Shown here one piece after another: positions 1 through 5,607 of a DNA stretch of 5,634 bases; within the stretch, counting starts at the first letter, position 1; each line of letters opens with the position of its first letter. The position numbers were made by a program, and so were the translations under genes. This DNA comes from an uncultured Bacteroides sp. (GTDB lineage: Bacteria; Bacteroidota; Bacteroidia; Bacteroidales; Bacteroidaceae). The notes beneath the pieces are model-generated. The model ran no database searches, was not told the DNA's origin, and saw only the letters and a program-made list of their open reading frames with translations. The stretch is from the NCBI GenBank assembly GCA_900557355.1, contig USSR01000471.1, positions 1 through 5,634 on the forward strand, written 5' to 3'.

Positions 1-394
1 TGCTATGGACGTAGGCGATCCGAGTAACTTTGCGCGTGTGCTCGATCTTTATGGAGGTAGCCATGCGGCCATCTCTGCTGAAATCAGTGGTACTACTTAT
101 ACTAATGAACAGATTGCCGAAACGATGCGTGAAACGTGGAAGGAATGTCATTACCTGCTCGATCCGCATGGTGCCTGTGGTTTCCGTGCTCTGAAAGAAG
201 GATTGAAACCAGGTGAAACTGGCGTTTTTCTGGAGACGGCACATCCGGCGAAATTCCTCGAAACCGTAGAAGGTATTATCGATGAAAGCATAGAGATTCC
301 TGCAAAACTGAAAGCTTTTATGCAAGGTGAAAAGCAAAGCCTATCGATGACAAAGGAATTTGCTGATTTTAAAAGTTATCTATTGTCGCTATAA
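1..394 (+). CDS. thrC: Threonine synthase, C-terminal part (partial, cut by left edge)
   Basis: This is the last ~131 codons of threonine synthase, the PLP-dependent (fold type II) cytoplasmic enzyme that converts O-phosphohomoserine to threonine and phosphate, the final step of threonine synthesis. The frame is open from base 2. The ATG at 5 is an internal methionine, not a start: A-MDVGDPSNFARVLDLY is the conserved block that follows the PLP-binding core in bacterial ThrC (AMDVxxPxNxxR in E. coli-type enzymes). Further on, the segment HPAKFLETVEG (near the end) matches the usual 'TAHPAKF' motif of the family. The protein ends in FKSYLLSL with TAA at 392-394, a normal C-terminus. The PLP lysine and the N-terminal domain lie outside the window, so integrity of the whole gene cannot be judged. 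In Bacteroides thrC commonly closes a thrA-apgM-thrC type operon (known from the genus, not visible here); the hairpin at 403-454 immediately after the stop fits an operon end. Confidence 0.95.
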   Translation, partial: AMDVGDPSNFARVLDLYGGSHAAISAEISGTTYTNEQIAETMRETWKECHYLLDPHGACGFRALKEGLKPGETGVFLETAHPAKFLETVEGIIDESIEIPAKLKAFMQGEKQSLSMTKEFADFKSYLLSL

Positions 395-402
395 GTACTG
401 AT

Positions 403-454
403 TTTTTAATATCTGCCATGCTGAGTGTAGTCGAAGCATGGCAGATATTAAAAA
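403..454. repeat. Intergenic 19-bp perfect inverted repeat with 14-nt loop between thrC and toxin gene
   Basis: The arm TTTTTAATATCTGCCATGC (403-421) is perfectly complementary to 436-454, with loop TGAGTGTAGTCGAA (422-435). It lies between two convergent genes: thrC ends at 394 and the toxin stop codon (448-450, complement TAA) sits inside the right arm. Position suggests a shared transcript end for both strands. However, the T run precedes the stem and the A run follows it on either strand, which is the reverse of a classical intrinsic terminator (stem followed by U tract). It may be a 3'-end stabilising hairpin, a non-canonical terminator, or an inserted palindromic repeat. The loop resembles the 'TGAGCGTAGTCGAA' loop that I recall as recurrent in intergenic palindromes of Bacteroidetes (memory, not checked). 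Confidence 0.85.
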
Positions 455-762
455 TCCTTCTTGGGAACTTCCTTCAGTTCTCCCATTTTTAACCGGTTAT
501 CCCATAGTACAACAACTTCTATCTTCTTGAGGCTATGTCGATAGAAAAGTGTATATCCCGGGTGAGGAATGATGTAGCGTATATTTTCTACTTCTGTTGT
601 TTGTCCGATGAACGGATTCATGCTGATGCGGTGCAATATGTTCTGTAATTGTACATAGAGCACTTCACCAACCTCATTATTCCCATTCTTTAGCTTTAGT
701 ATCTGGAATGCTTCCTTCAACTGTTTCTTGGCGACGAGCGACCATATTACTTGCTTAGCCAT
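448..762 (-). CDS. ParE/RelE-superfamily toxin of a type II toxin-antitoxin pair
   Basis: This 104-residue protein has the length and pattern of the RelE/ParE toxin superfamily. The visible signature is an N-terminal VIWSLVAKKQLKEAFQIL helix-start (about 5-22), a mid-protein helix ending in ISMNPFIGQTTEVENIRYI (46-64), then the beta-hairpin IIPHPGYTLFYRHSLKKIEVVVLWDNR (64-90), whose ending 'LWDNR' is typical of Bacteroidetes members of this family. RelE members cleave mRNA in the ribosome and ParE members poison DNA gyrase; the sequence does not show a clear RelE catalytic set, so the target is unassigned. The ATG start at 762 is firm: an AAGGAGGT Shine-Dalgarno lies 6 nt upstream (769-776). 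The gene overlaps the upstream small gene by 16 nt, the usual antitoxin-then-toxin coupling. Its stop codon is embedded in the hairpin at 403-454. The gene appears intact. Confidence 0.85.
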   Translation of the reverse strand: MAKQVIWSLVAKKQLKEAFQILKLKNGNNEVGEVLYVQLQNILHRISMNPFIGQTTEVENIRYIIPHPGYTLFYRHSLKKIEVVVLWDNRLKMGELKEVPKKDF

Positions 763-932
763 TCTGCTACCTCCTTGTTTATTGTTAAGTTATTCTGTCC
801 TTCGCGGTTATCCAGTTGGCAGCAGGCTGTTTCAATTTTCCGACGCAGTTGATGAGAGAATGTGAGCACTTGTTCTTTGCTCTTAGGTTCATCTTGCGTT
901 TCGGTACGCAGTGTGTCTTTTTTACTTTTCAT
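747..932 (-). CDS. Putative antitoxin of the ParE/RelE-type toxin (unrecognised family)
   Basis: A 61-residue, strongly charged protein lies directly upstream of, and overlaps by 16 nt, the toxin gene; this position is the main reason to call it an antitoxin. Residues 1-22 are rich in K, E, D, T and Q and probably disordered. Residues 22-40 (VLTFSHQLRRKIETACCQL) are predicted by eye to be an amphipathic helix, and the end (TINKEVAEWLSK) could be a short toxin-contacting helix. No ribbon-helix-helix, AbrB or helix-turn-helix DNA-binding motif is recognisable, so whether it autoregulates is unclear. An AAGGA Shine-Dalgarno (940-944) sits 7 nt before the ATG at 930-932, supporting translation and this start. 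Two adjacent cysteines (36-37) have no evident role. The alternative is a non-antitoxin small protein, but the gene order and overlap argue for a toxin-antitoxin cassette. Confidence 0.7.
   Translation of the reverse strand: MKSKKDTLRTETQDEPKSKEQVLTFSHQLRRKIETACCQLDNREGQNNLTINKEVAEWLSK
769..776 (-). promoter_or_regulatory. Strong Shine-Dalgarno site for the toxin gene
   Basis: On the minus strand AAGGAGGT is followed by a 6-nt spacer and the toxin ATG (760-762). It lies inside the last codons of the antitoxin gene (encoding part of NKEVAEW), so ribosomes finishing the antitoxin pass over it. A near-perfect anti-16S match is notable because Bacteroidetes genes usually lack strong Shine-Dalgarno sites. 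This site decides the toxin start. Confidence 0.75.
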
Positions 933-1059
933 AGGGCTATCCTTTTTTGTTTTCCATAGAACATCCTAAAGATACGAATAGTTTTGGAATATCCATGTAC
1001 GTTGAACAATTTTCTTCTCTCTGTGTTCTCTGCCTTGAAACCAAAATTGCGATATCCGA
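933..1059. promoter_or_regulatory. Divergent intergenic region between antitoxin and exporter genes, with weak promoter candidates
   Basis: This 127-bp gap must hold the starts of both divergent transcripts. For the exporter (+), TAGTTTTG at 979-986 matches the Bacteroides -7 consensus TAnnTTTG, but no TTTG lies at the expected ~19-21 nt upstream; the nearest (946-949) is 29 nt away. For the toxin-antitoxin pair (-), TATCTTTA (complement of 967-974) matches 7 of 8 -7 positions, again without a properly spaced -33 element. The imperfect dyad TGGAATATCCA (985-995) lies between them and could be an operator, but is short. The 3' half contains the dispersed repeat at 1019-1039. Promoter assignments are tentative. 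Confidence 0.3.
1019..1039 (+). repeat. Dispersed 21-nt repeat, copy 1 (upstream of exporter gene)
   Basis: The sequence CTCTGTGTTCTCTG followed by three bases and TGAA occurs here on the plus strand and again on the minus strand at 2567-2587; 18 of 21 positions are identical, the three differences being contiguous (CCT here, TGG there). This copy is non-coding, in the leader 21 nt before the exporter ATG. The core is itself built from a 9-nt near-tandem unit (CTCTGTGTT / CTCTGnnnT). I recall similar CTCTGTG-rich short repeats in Bacteroides and other genomes, but could not check copy number. Confidence 0.6.
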
Positions 1060-1974
1060 ATGAAAGATAAGAAACTGGAGGCCAATTTAAGTTTGGTAGT
1101 CTCGCGAATATTTGCGGGATTGAATATGAATGCCCTGAAATTCCTGTTGCCTGTGTGGATGGGTGCATTGACGGGCGTCACGGTGCGTTGTACTTTTGCT
1201 GCTGTGGCGTTCTGGGTGACAGGCTGGTTTGTGAAAGAAGCGCCTATCACACGGCGGCAGCGTATCGGGTTACTTTGTCTGGGGGCATTCGGCATGTATG
1301 GTTTTATGTTCTGCTATTTGCTGGGTATCAGTAAGACGACGCCTGTTAGCAGTGCCATATTCAATTCCCTGCAACCTATCTGGGTATTTCTTATCTCCGT
1401 TCTCTTTCTGCACGAGCGGGCTACACTGATGAAAATTATCGGAATTTCCCTCGGTTTCGGTGGTGCGCTACTCTGTATATTGACTCAAGGCAGCGATGAC
1501 TTGGCACATGATGCCTTTACAGGTAATATGTTGTGCCTGCTCAGTTCGGTGTTCTTTGCCATTTATCTGATTCTGAGTAAGAAATTGCTGGAAGAGATTG
1601 GCTTGGTGACTGTAATGAAATATGTGTTTGGGGGCGCGGCGCTGTCCGGTCTGGTGATATCTACTATCCTGGGCTGGAACGCGCCGTTGTTCGCCGACGC
1701 AGTACATGGAACCTGGCACTGGATGCCGTGGGTGGTTCTGGCATTCATCCTTATTTTCCCTACTTATCTTAGTTATTGGTTGATGCCCATCGGATTGAAG
1801 TATCTGAAGACAACCGTAGTGGCCATGTATGGTTATCTGATACTGATTGTGACCAGTGTCGTTTCTTATATCGTGGGGCAAGACCGCTTTACCTGGGAAC
1901 AGGGGGTGGCTATCGGGATGATATGTCTGAGTGTGTACTTTGTGGAGGTAGCGGAGAGGAAAGCTAATAGTTAA
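1060..1974 (+). CDS. EamA/DMT-superfamily inner-membrane transporter
   Basis: This 304-residue, very hydrophobic protein has the two-fold repeat of the drug/metabolite transporter superfamily: a first EamA domain at about 12-142 and a second at about 154-297, giving ten predicted membrane helices. The first repeat ends with the typical SSAIFNSLQPIWVFLISVLFLHER segment (97-120) followed by a helix with GISLGFGGALL (128-138); the second ends with the equivalent AMYGYLILIVTSVVSYIVGQD (255-275) and a last helix. The short charged N-terminus (MKDKKLEA) and C-terminus (ERKANS) fit cytoplasmic ends. Members export amino acids, metabolites or drugs, or exchange sugar phosphates; nothing in the sequence fixes the substrate. 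The ATG at 1060 is chosen because it gives a complete first helix; no Shine-Dalgarno is visible, as is common in this phylum. The stop (TAA 1972-1974) overlaps the convergent kinase gene by 11 bp. It is probably monocistronic. Confidence 0.88.
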   Translation: MKDKKLEANLSLVVSRIFAGLNMNALKFLLPVWMGALTGVTVRCTFAAVAFWVTGWFVKEAPITRRQRIGLLCLGAFGMYGFMFCYLLGISKTTPVSSAIFNSLQPIWVFLISVLFLHERATLMKIIGISLGFGGALLCILTQGSDDLAHDAFTGNMLCLLSSVFFAIYLILSKKLLEEIGLVTVMKYVFGGAALSGLVISTILGWNAPLFADAVHGTWHWMPWVVLAFILIFPTYLSYWLMPIGLKYLKTTVVAMYGYLILIVTSVVSYIVGQDRFTWEQGVAIGMICLSVYFVEVAERKANS

Positions 1975-2623
1975 TAACTACCAGGTATTCTCCTTCCGCG
2001 TGAATACTGAATTCTGTTTCCGTGCTTTCGTTCAGTGTACCTTGCCACCAGTTAGTGAAGTCACTGAGAGGGTATACTAAGCCTTCACCTCGCAGGTTAT
2101 GGGCACCAAAGTTTATGATTGAAATCTGTTGACCCGGTTGGCTGGGGAAAGAACAGGTATCATGGCAGGGAATAAAAATACCATAATCGGTCAGCATGCG
2201 GACATGAGCTCCGGTACGCATATAATCAATGAGCAGGCTGATATTTCCTAAAGTATGGTCTTCCCGTTTGCCTGTGGCTCCTACGATAGCGATATTTTTT
2301 TTACCTTGTGATAAAAGGAAGTTTACGGCTTTAGTCTGGTCGTTGGTTTCCTGGTCGGAGATGTAATGAAGAATATGACTATATTTCCGGCGGTTTTCTT
2401 CACTCAGTGAATCTCCGTCACCGATGATAACATCAGGTACGTTGCCACGATTTATATAAGCATCTGCACCGCCATCGCAGCAAACGATATAAGGAGCGCT
2501 TGCCAGTATCTGCAAAGGTATAGGATGAGTCGGATAATCACCATTGGCTAAGATTACTGCTTCCGGTTCACCACAGAGAACACAGAGTTCCACTGAATTT
2601 TTATTATCATTTTCTTTCATCAT
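1964..2623 (-). CDS. tnr3: Thiamine pyrophosphokinase (ATP:thiamine diphosphotransferase)
   Basis: The enzyme transfers pyrophosphate from ATP to thiamine, giving TPP in the cytoplasm; it traps imported thiamine. Family blocks (numbering from ATG 2623, 219 aa): ILANGDYP (24-31), CDGGAD (49-54), the metal-binding DVIIGDGDS (64-72), DQETNDQTKA (90-99) and GATGKREDHTLGN (115-127), all intact and in the right order and spacing; the C-terminal ~65 residues form the usual beta-rich thiamine-binding domain. Start: frame stays open to a GTG at 2638, but tandem ATGs at 2623 and 2620 are preferred because AAGGTGAT, a good anti-16S match, lies about 9-10 nt upstream and overlaps the GTG. It follows the permease stop by 27 nt (12 nt if GTG), so it is the third gene of the thiamine operon and presumably under its TPP riboswitch. 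Odd: residues ~11-18 are encoded by a dispersed repeat (2567-2587), giving an N-terminal extension before the conserved core. Called tnr3 in Bacteroides thiamine work and thiN elsewhere. Confidence 0.92.
   Translation of the reverse strand: MMKENDNKNSVELCVLCGEPEAVILANGDYPTHPIPLQILASAPYIVCCDGGADAYINRGNVPDVIIGDGDSLSEENRRKYSHILHYISDQETNDQTKAVNFLLSQGKKNIAIVGATGKREDHTLGNISLLIDYMRTGAHVRMLTDYGIFIPCHDTCSFPSQPGQQISIINFGAHNLRGEGLVYPLSDFTNWWQGTLNESTETEFSIHAEGEYLVVINY
2567..2587 (-). repeat. Dispersed 21-nt repeat, copy 2 (inside the kinase reading frame)
   Basis: This is the inverted copy of 1019-1039 (18 of 21 identical, including an uninterrupted 14-nt core CTCTGTGTTCTCTG). Here it is in frame within the 5' end of the thiamine pyrophosphokinase gene, read as CTC TGT GTT CTC TGT GGT GAA, i.e. 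L-C-V-L-C-G-E. No ATG, GTG or TTG lies in frame between the repeat and the conserved ILANGDYP block, so it must be translated. The 9-nt internal tandem (CTCTGTGTT, CTCTGTGGT) is clearest in this copy. Confidence 0.6.
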
Positions 2624-2631
2624 TGTTTCTT

Positions 2632-2661
2632 TTATCACCTTACCATCTTATCACTCTACCA
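2632..2661 (-). repeat. Tandem imperfect 16-nt duplication at the permease/kinase junction
   Basis: On the minus strand TGGTAGAGTGATAA (2648-2661) and TGGTAAGGTGATAA (2632-2645) are direct repeats with 2 mismatches in 14, separated by GA (period 16 nt). The first copy contains the permease stop codon TGA (2651-2653). The second contains AAGGTGAT, the probable Shine-Dalgarno of the kinase, and the alternative GTG start. The ribosome-binding region of the kinase therefore looks as if it arose by local duplication. Confidence 0.65.
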
Positions 2662-3253
2662 CTCTTTCCATCATCCTCTTCCATTTGAAGTAGCCAAAGA
2701 TAGCGATTATTGTATAAAGAGCATACAGTCCTGCTGTGAAATTGAGGTCTTTGTAAACATAGAGTCCTGCACTGACAATGTCCACTACAATCCATGCCCA
2801 CCACTGTTCTACATATTTACGTGCCAGCATCCACATGCCTACAATACTGAGGGCAGTGGTGAAAGAATCAAGCCAGGGTACATTACTGTTGGTGAAACGA
2901 ATGAGTATCCAGGCAATGCCGACAAAAGTAACGACGAATATAATGCCGAGGGGCAGGTAATATTTCATCGGCATACGGGTAATGGGAAGTTCCTGCTGCC
3001 CTTCTTTGATACGTAGATGAAGTTTTCGTCTTACAAAACTGCCGTATTTCCACATCATCCAACCGTAGACGGCTGCCCCCAGATAATAGATATTTATTCC
3101 GAAGTCAGCATACAGTCCGGCATCGTAATAGACGAAAATGTAGATAGCAGGCATGATGATGCCCGCTATCCAAAGATAGATACTCGCCCGGTATTCTAAC
3201 CAGAGGTAGACAAGACCGACGATGGTTCCGATAATTTCGAGAGTTTGTTCCAT
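2651..3253 (-). CDS. pnuT: PnuC-family permease, probable thiamine transporter PnuT
   Basis: This 200-residue integral inner-membrane protein is of the PnuC family, SWEET-like vitamin facilitators. About seven hydrophobic segments are seen (roughly 5-19, 25-42, 50-68, 98-119, 128-145, 150-167, 171-190). Characteristic blocks are the N-terminal LEIIGTIVGLVYLWLEYR (5-22), the GLYADFGINIYYLGAAVYGWMMW segment (46-68), the tryptophan-rich WWAWIVVDIVSAGLYVYKDL (151-170) equivalent to the ligand-binding WxxW region of nicotinamide-riboside PnuC, and GYFKWKR near the end. Assignment to thiamine (PnuT) rather than nicotinamide riboside (PnuC) rests on context: it lies between a TonB receptor and thiamine pyrophosphokinase behind a TPP riboswitch, and intracellular phosphorylation by that kinase would drive net uptake. 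The ATG (3253) comes 3 nt after the receptor stop, implying translational coupling; the charged loop KLHLRIKEGQQELPI (77-91) should face the cytoplasm or periplasm between helices. Length is within the family range. Confidence 0.9.
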   Translation of the reverse strand: MEQTLEIIGTIVGLVYLWLEYRASIYLWIAGIIMPAIYIFVYYDAGLYADFGINIYYLGAAVYGWMMWKYGSFVRRKLHLRIKEGQQELPITRMPMKYYLPLGIIFVVTFVGIAWILIRFTNSNVPWLDSFTTALSIVGMWMLARKYVEQWWAWIVVDIVSAGLYVYKDLNFTAGLYALYTIIAIFGYFKWKRMMERVVE

Positions 3254-3256
3254 GTA

Positions 3257-5551
3257 CTAAAAACTCAGCGTAATATGTGCCAGCGCGTTAATACCTGCAT
3301 TGGGATAGTAGGCTGCATAATTGGATGTATAAAGCAATTTGCTGTCTTTATCCTTTATTTGATTCTTACCGTGACCTTCGTACACAGCACTTCCCGATGC
3401 ATAGCCGTTGCTTTCGTAGGTTTCGTCAAACAGGTTATAGACTGTTACACCTACATTAACAGATTTCAGCCCTTTCAGTTTGAAAGTATATCCGAGACTC
3501 AGGTTGCTAACACAGTAGGCATCCAGCGTACAATCTTCCTGATGAGCATTGTTTAAATATTGCTTGCTGACGTATTGCGTCTGCAAAGATGCATTAAAAC
3601 CTTTATAATCCAAAGAGATGAGGCTGTTTGCCATGAAGTCCGGTGAGAAAGAGATGGGAGTGGTTCCGATATAGCGGGTGGTCTGCGAGATGCCCCAGCT
3701 TTCACTATACATATCTTTCCAGTCCTCATTCACATCATTCAGATATTCGGTGTAATTCTTGATGCGGTTGCGGCTCCAGGTTGCATTGACATCCCAGCGC
3801 AGCCAGTTGGTGATGCGGGCGCCTGCCATCAACTCGATGCCCATGCGATAACTGTCCTTCACGTTTTCTGCTACGGGTTCTCCGATTTCGTTCAATTGTC
3901 CATTTAGCACCAATTGATTCTTATAATCCATATAGTACAGGTTGACGCCTGCATTAAACCAACCTTTGCGGAAGTTGTAGCCCAGTTCATAGTCGAACAT
4001 CCGTTCTGATTTTGGTTGCGCAGCAAACAGGTTGTCGGTATAGTTGTTACGTGTCGGTTCTTTATTTGCCACACTGAAGGAGGCATAAAGACTGTTATAG
4101 GGATTAATTTGCCAGAAGATACCGGCTTTAGGATTGAAGAAACTGAAATCTTCATCAATATTCAGCGGTTGCAGGTGTGCCGGATCGGCTGTCCAATCCC
4201 ACTTGTCGTTATTGCCGTTTATCTTGTAGCGCAGATAGCGATATTGCATATCGGCATATAAACTAACCCCATCCAGTATTTCATAATTTACCTTTGCGTA
4301 GATGTTGCCATCTGTTTTCCGTCCGATGTTGCGGTAATATTCATGATCGGGGGCAAGCTCACCCAGATAATTCTTCACCCATACCACCTTGCCGTTATGG
4401 GTATTCTTATAATAATTCAGTCCGCCACCGATGGAGGCATCTAACTTATCTCCTTTATAATCGAAAGAGAATATACCGCCACCGAAACCACTGTCTACCA
4501 GTTTACGGCGTATAAGGTCCGATTTCTCTATAGTGGTACCGTTTGTTTCAAATGGAGTCAAGCCATACTCCACCAGTGTACGCCGATTTTTGTATTCCTC
4601 ATAGTAACCGTAACCGTCAGTGTAGTGCAGTGCTATGTTCAGCTTCCATGAAGAAGACAATATCTGGTTTAGTAATAATTGGTAATGTGTCTGGCGGTAG
4701 TAATCTATCTGATTGTCATAGAATCCGATTACATTTCCTTGGGCATCTTCTATGGCTCCGTTGGGATTGTACTTACGGTCGTTTTCCAATGTTTTTTTAT
4801 CCAGACCATCCCAAGCATGATATGTTTCTTCTTTTCCGCCGAAGGTGATGAATTTGACGGTAGTCTTGTCGCCATAATATCCGCCCTGCACAAAATAAGA
4901 TTTCAGGTCGGCACTGGCACGGTCACGGTAGCCGTCACTGTGGATATTAGACAGACGTGCATCAACTCCCCATCGTCCATTGATGAGGCCGGTGCCTACC
5001 TTTACCGTTTCTTTATGGGTATTGAATGACCCGTAAGAGCCTGAGAATTCTGCATACGGTGTGGGTAGAATGCCTTGTGTCTTCATATTGATACTGGCTC
5101 CGAATGCTCCTGCACCATTTGTGGAAGTTCCTGCACCGCGTTGAATCTGCAAGTCCTGAAGTGAAGAGGCAAGATCGGGAGTATTTACCCAAAAGATAGA
5201 ATGGCTTTCCGCATCGTTCATGGGTATACCGTTAGTGGTTACATTGATGCGTGTAGCATCTGTTCCGCGCACCCGAATACTGGTGTAACCGATACCTGCA
5301 CCTGCATCACTCGTTGTCAGTACAGACGGTGTGAACGACAACAGATAGGGAATGTCTTGTCCGAAGTTCTGCTTTTTAAGCTGTTCTTTACTAACATTGG
5401 TAAACGCCACCGGAGTAGTTCCCGTGGCACGGGTAGAAATAATTTCTACTTCCTGCAGGCTTATCACCCGCAAGCTGTCCTTTTCATGCGTCTGCGCACA
5501 GACGCCCAGCGTTGCCGTCAACAGGCAGGCCGCCATTGCATGTTTTCTCAT
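3257..5551 (-). CDS. TonB-dependent outer-membrane receptor, probable thiamine importer (OMthi)
   Basis: This 764-residue protein is a complete TonB-dependent receptor. Residues 1-20 (MRKHAMAACLLTATLGVCAQ) are a signal peptide. SLQEVEIIST (31-40) is the TonB-box region. The plug domain covers about 45-160, with IRVRGTDATRINVTTNGIP (92-110) and QIQRGAGTSTNGAGAFGASI (135-154), both standard plug motifs. The remaining ~600 residues are aromatic-rich alternating strands of the 22-strand barrel and end in ITLSF with the terminal phenylalanine needed for barrel insertion. It lacks the N-terminal carboxypeptidase-regulatory-like domain of SusC proteins and has no SusD partner next to it, so it is a vitamin/siderophore-type rather than glycan receptor. 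Thiamine as substrate is inferred from the TPP riboswitch ~50 nt upstream and the two downstream thiamine genes; a thiamine precursor or other thiazole/pyrimidine compound is also possible. It is the first gene of the operon and is intact. Confidence 0.92.
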   Translation of the reverse strand: MRKHAMAACLLTATLGVCAQTHEKDSLRVISLQEVEIISTRATGTTPVAFTNVSKEQLKKQNFGQDIPYLLSFTPSVLTTSDAGAGIGYTSIRVRGTDATRINVTTNGIPMNDAESHSIFWVNTPDLASSLQDLQIQRGAGTSTNGAGAFGASINMKTQGILPTPYAEFSGSYGSFNTHKETVKVGTGLINGRWGVDARLSNIHSDGYRDRASADLKSYFVQGGYYGDKTTVKFITFGGKEETYHAWDGLDKKTLENDRKYNPNGAIEDAQGNVIGFYDNQIDYYRQTHYQLLLNQILSSSWKLNIALHYTDGYGYYEEYKNRRTLVEYGLTPFETNGTTIEKSDLIRRKLVDSGFGGGIFSFDYKGDKLDASIGGGLNYYKNTHNGKVVWVKNYLGELAPDHEYYRNIGRKTDGNIYAKVNYEILDGVSLYADMQYRYLRYKINGNNDKWDWTADPAHLQPLNIDEDFSFFNPKAGIFWQINPYNSLYASFSVANKEPTRNNYTDNLFAAQPKSERMFDYELGYNFRKGWFNAGVNLYYMDYKNQLVLNGQLNEIGEPVAENVKDSYRMGIELMAGARITNWLRWDVNATWSRNRIKNYTEYLNDVNEDWKDMYSESWGISQTTRYIGTTPISFSPDFMANSLISLDYKGFNASLQTQYVSKQYLNNAHQEDCTLDAYCVSNLSLGYTFKLKGLKSVNVGVTVYNLFDETYESNGYASGSAVYEGHGKNQIKDKDSKLLYTSNYAAYYPNAGINALAHITLSF

Positions 5552-5580
5552 TGCAATTTTAACTATTAAAGATGAATACA

Positions 5581-5607
5581 GAAAAGGGGAACTTTTCTTC
5601 TTTTCCC
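5581..5607 (-). promoter_or_regulatory. Possible riboswitch expression platform (alternative short hairpins)
   Basis: Between aptamer and receptor start, the minus strand can form two mutually exclusive hairpins. In one, GGGAA (complement of 5603-5607) pairs with TTCCC (complement of 5587-5591) across an 11-nt A/G-rich loop; in the other, GAAAAG (5592-5597) pairs with CTTTTC (5581-5586) across a 5-nt loop. The GGGAA overlaps the expected 3' strand of aptamer helix P1, so ligand binding would block the first hairpin. CTTTTC following the first stem is a weak U tract. The A/T-rich leader 5552-5580 up to the ATG shows no Shine-Dalgarno. The switching scheme is inference. Confidence 0.4.

Noticed and set aside
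5..394. ATG at 5 as a start giving a 129-residue protein
   Set aside because: The methionine lies inside the conserved ThrC block AMDVGDPSNFARV and the frame is open to the left edge; it is the C-terminal part of a longer gene.
403..454. Calling the hairpin a bidirectional Rho-independent terminator
   Set aside because: On both strands the T run precedes the stem and A's follow it; no U tract comes after the stem in either direction, so only an inverted repeat with possible 3'-end role is supported.
985..995. TGGAATATCCA as the operator for the toxin-antitoxin pair
   Set aside because: Only 4 bp per arm, expected by chance in A/T-rich intergenic DNA, and the partner antitoxin has no recognisable DNA-binding fold; mentioned only within the intergenic entry.
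929..1295. Minus-strand open frames antisense to the exporter start, one ending at the antitoxin ATG
   Set aside because: No domain-like sequence, they lie opposite the well-supported exporter gene, and no start signal was seen.
1019..2587. The inverted 21-nt pair as ends of a mobile element or invertible segment carrying the exporter
   Set aside because: No transposase or recombinase lies between them, there are no target-site duplications, one copy is inside a coding frame, and the identity is too short for efficient homologous inversion.
2573..2590. C-V-L-C near the kinase N-terminus as a zinc-binding CxxC motif
   Set aside because: There is no second cysteine pair and the residues are the in-frame reading of a repeat also found in non-coding DNA at 1019-1039.
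3245..5569. Several plus-strand open frames of 60-122 codons opposite the TonB receptor
   Set aside because: They are low-complexity-like complements of a full-length receptor gene with no recognisable protein features.
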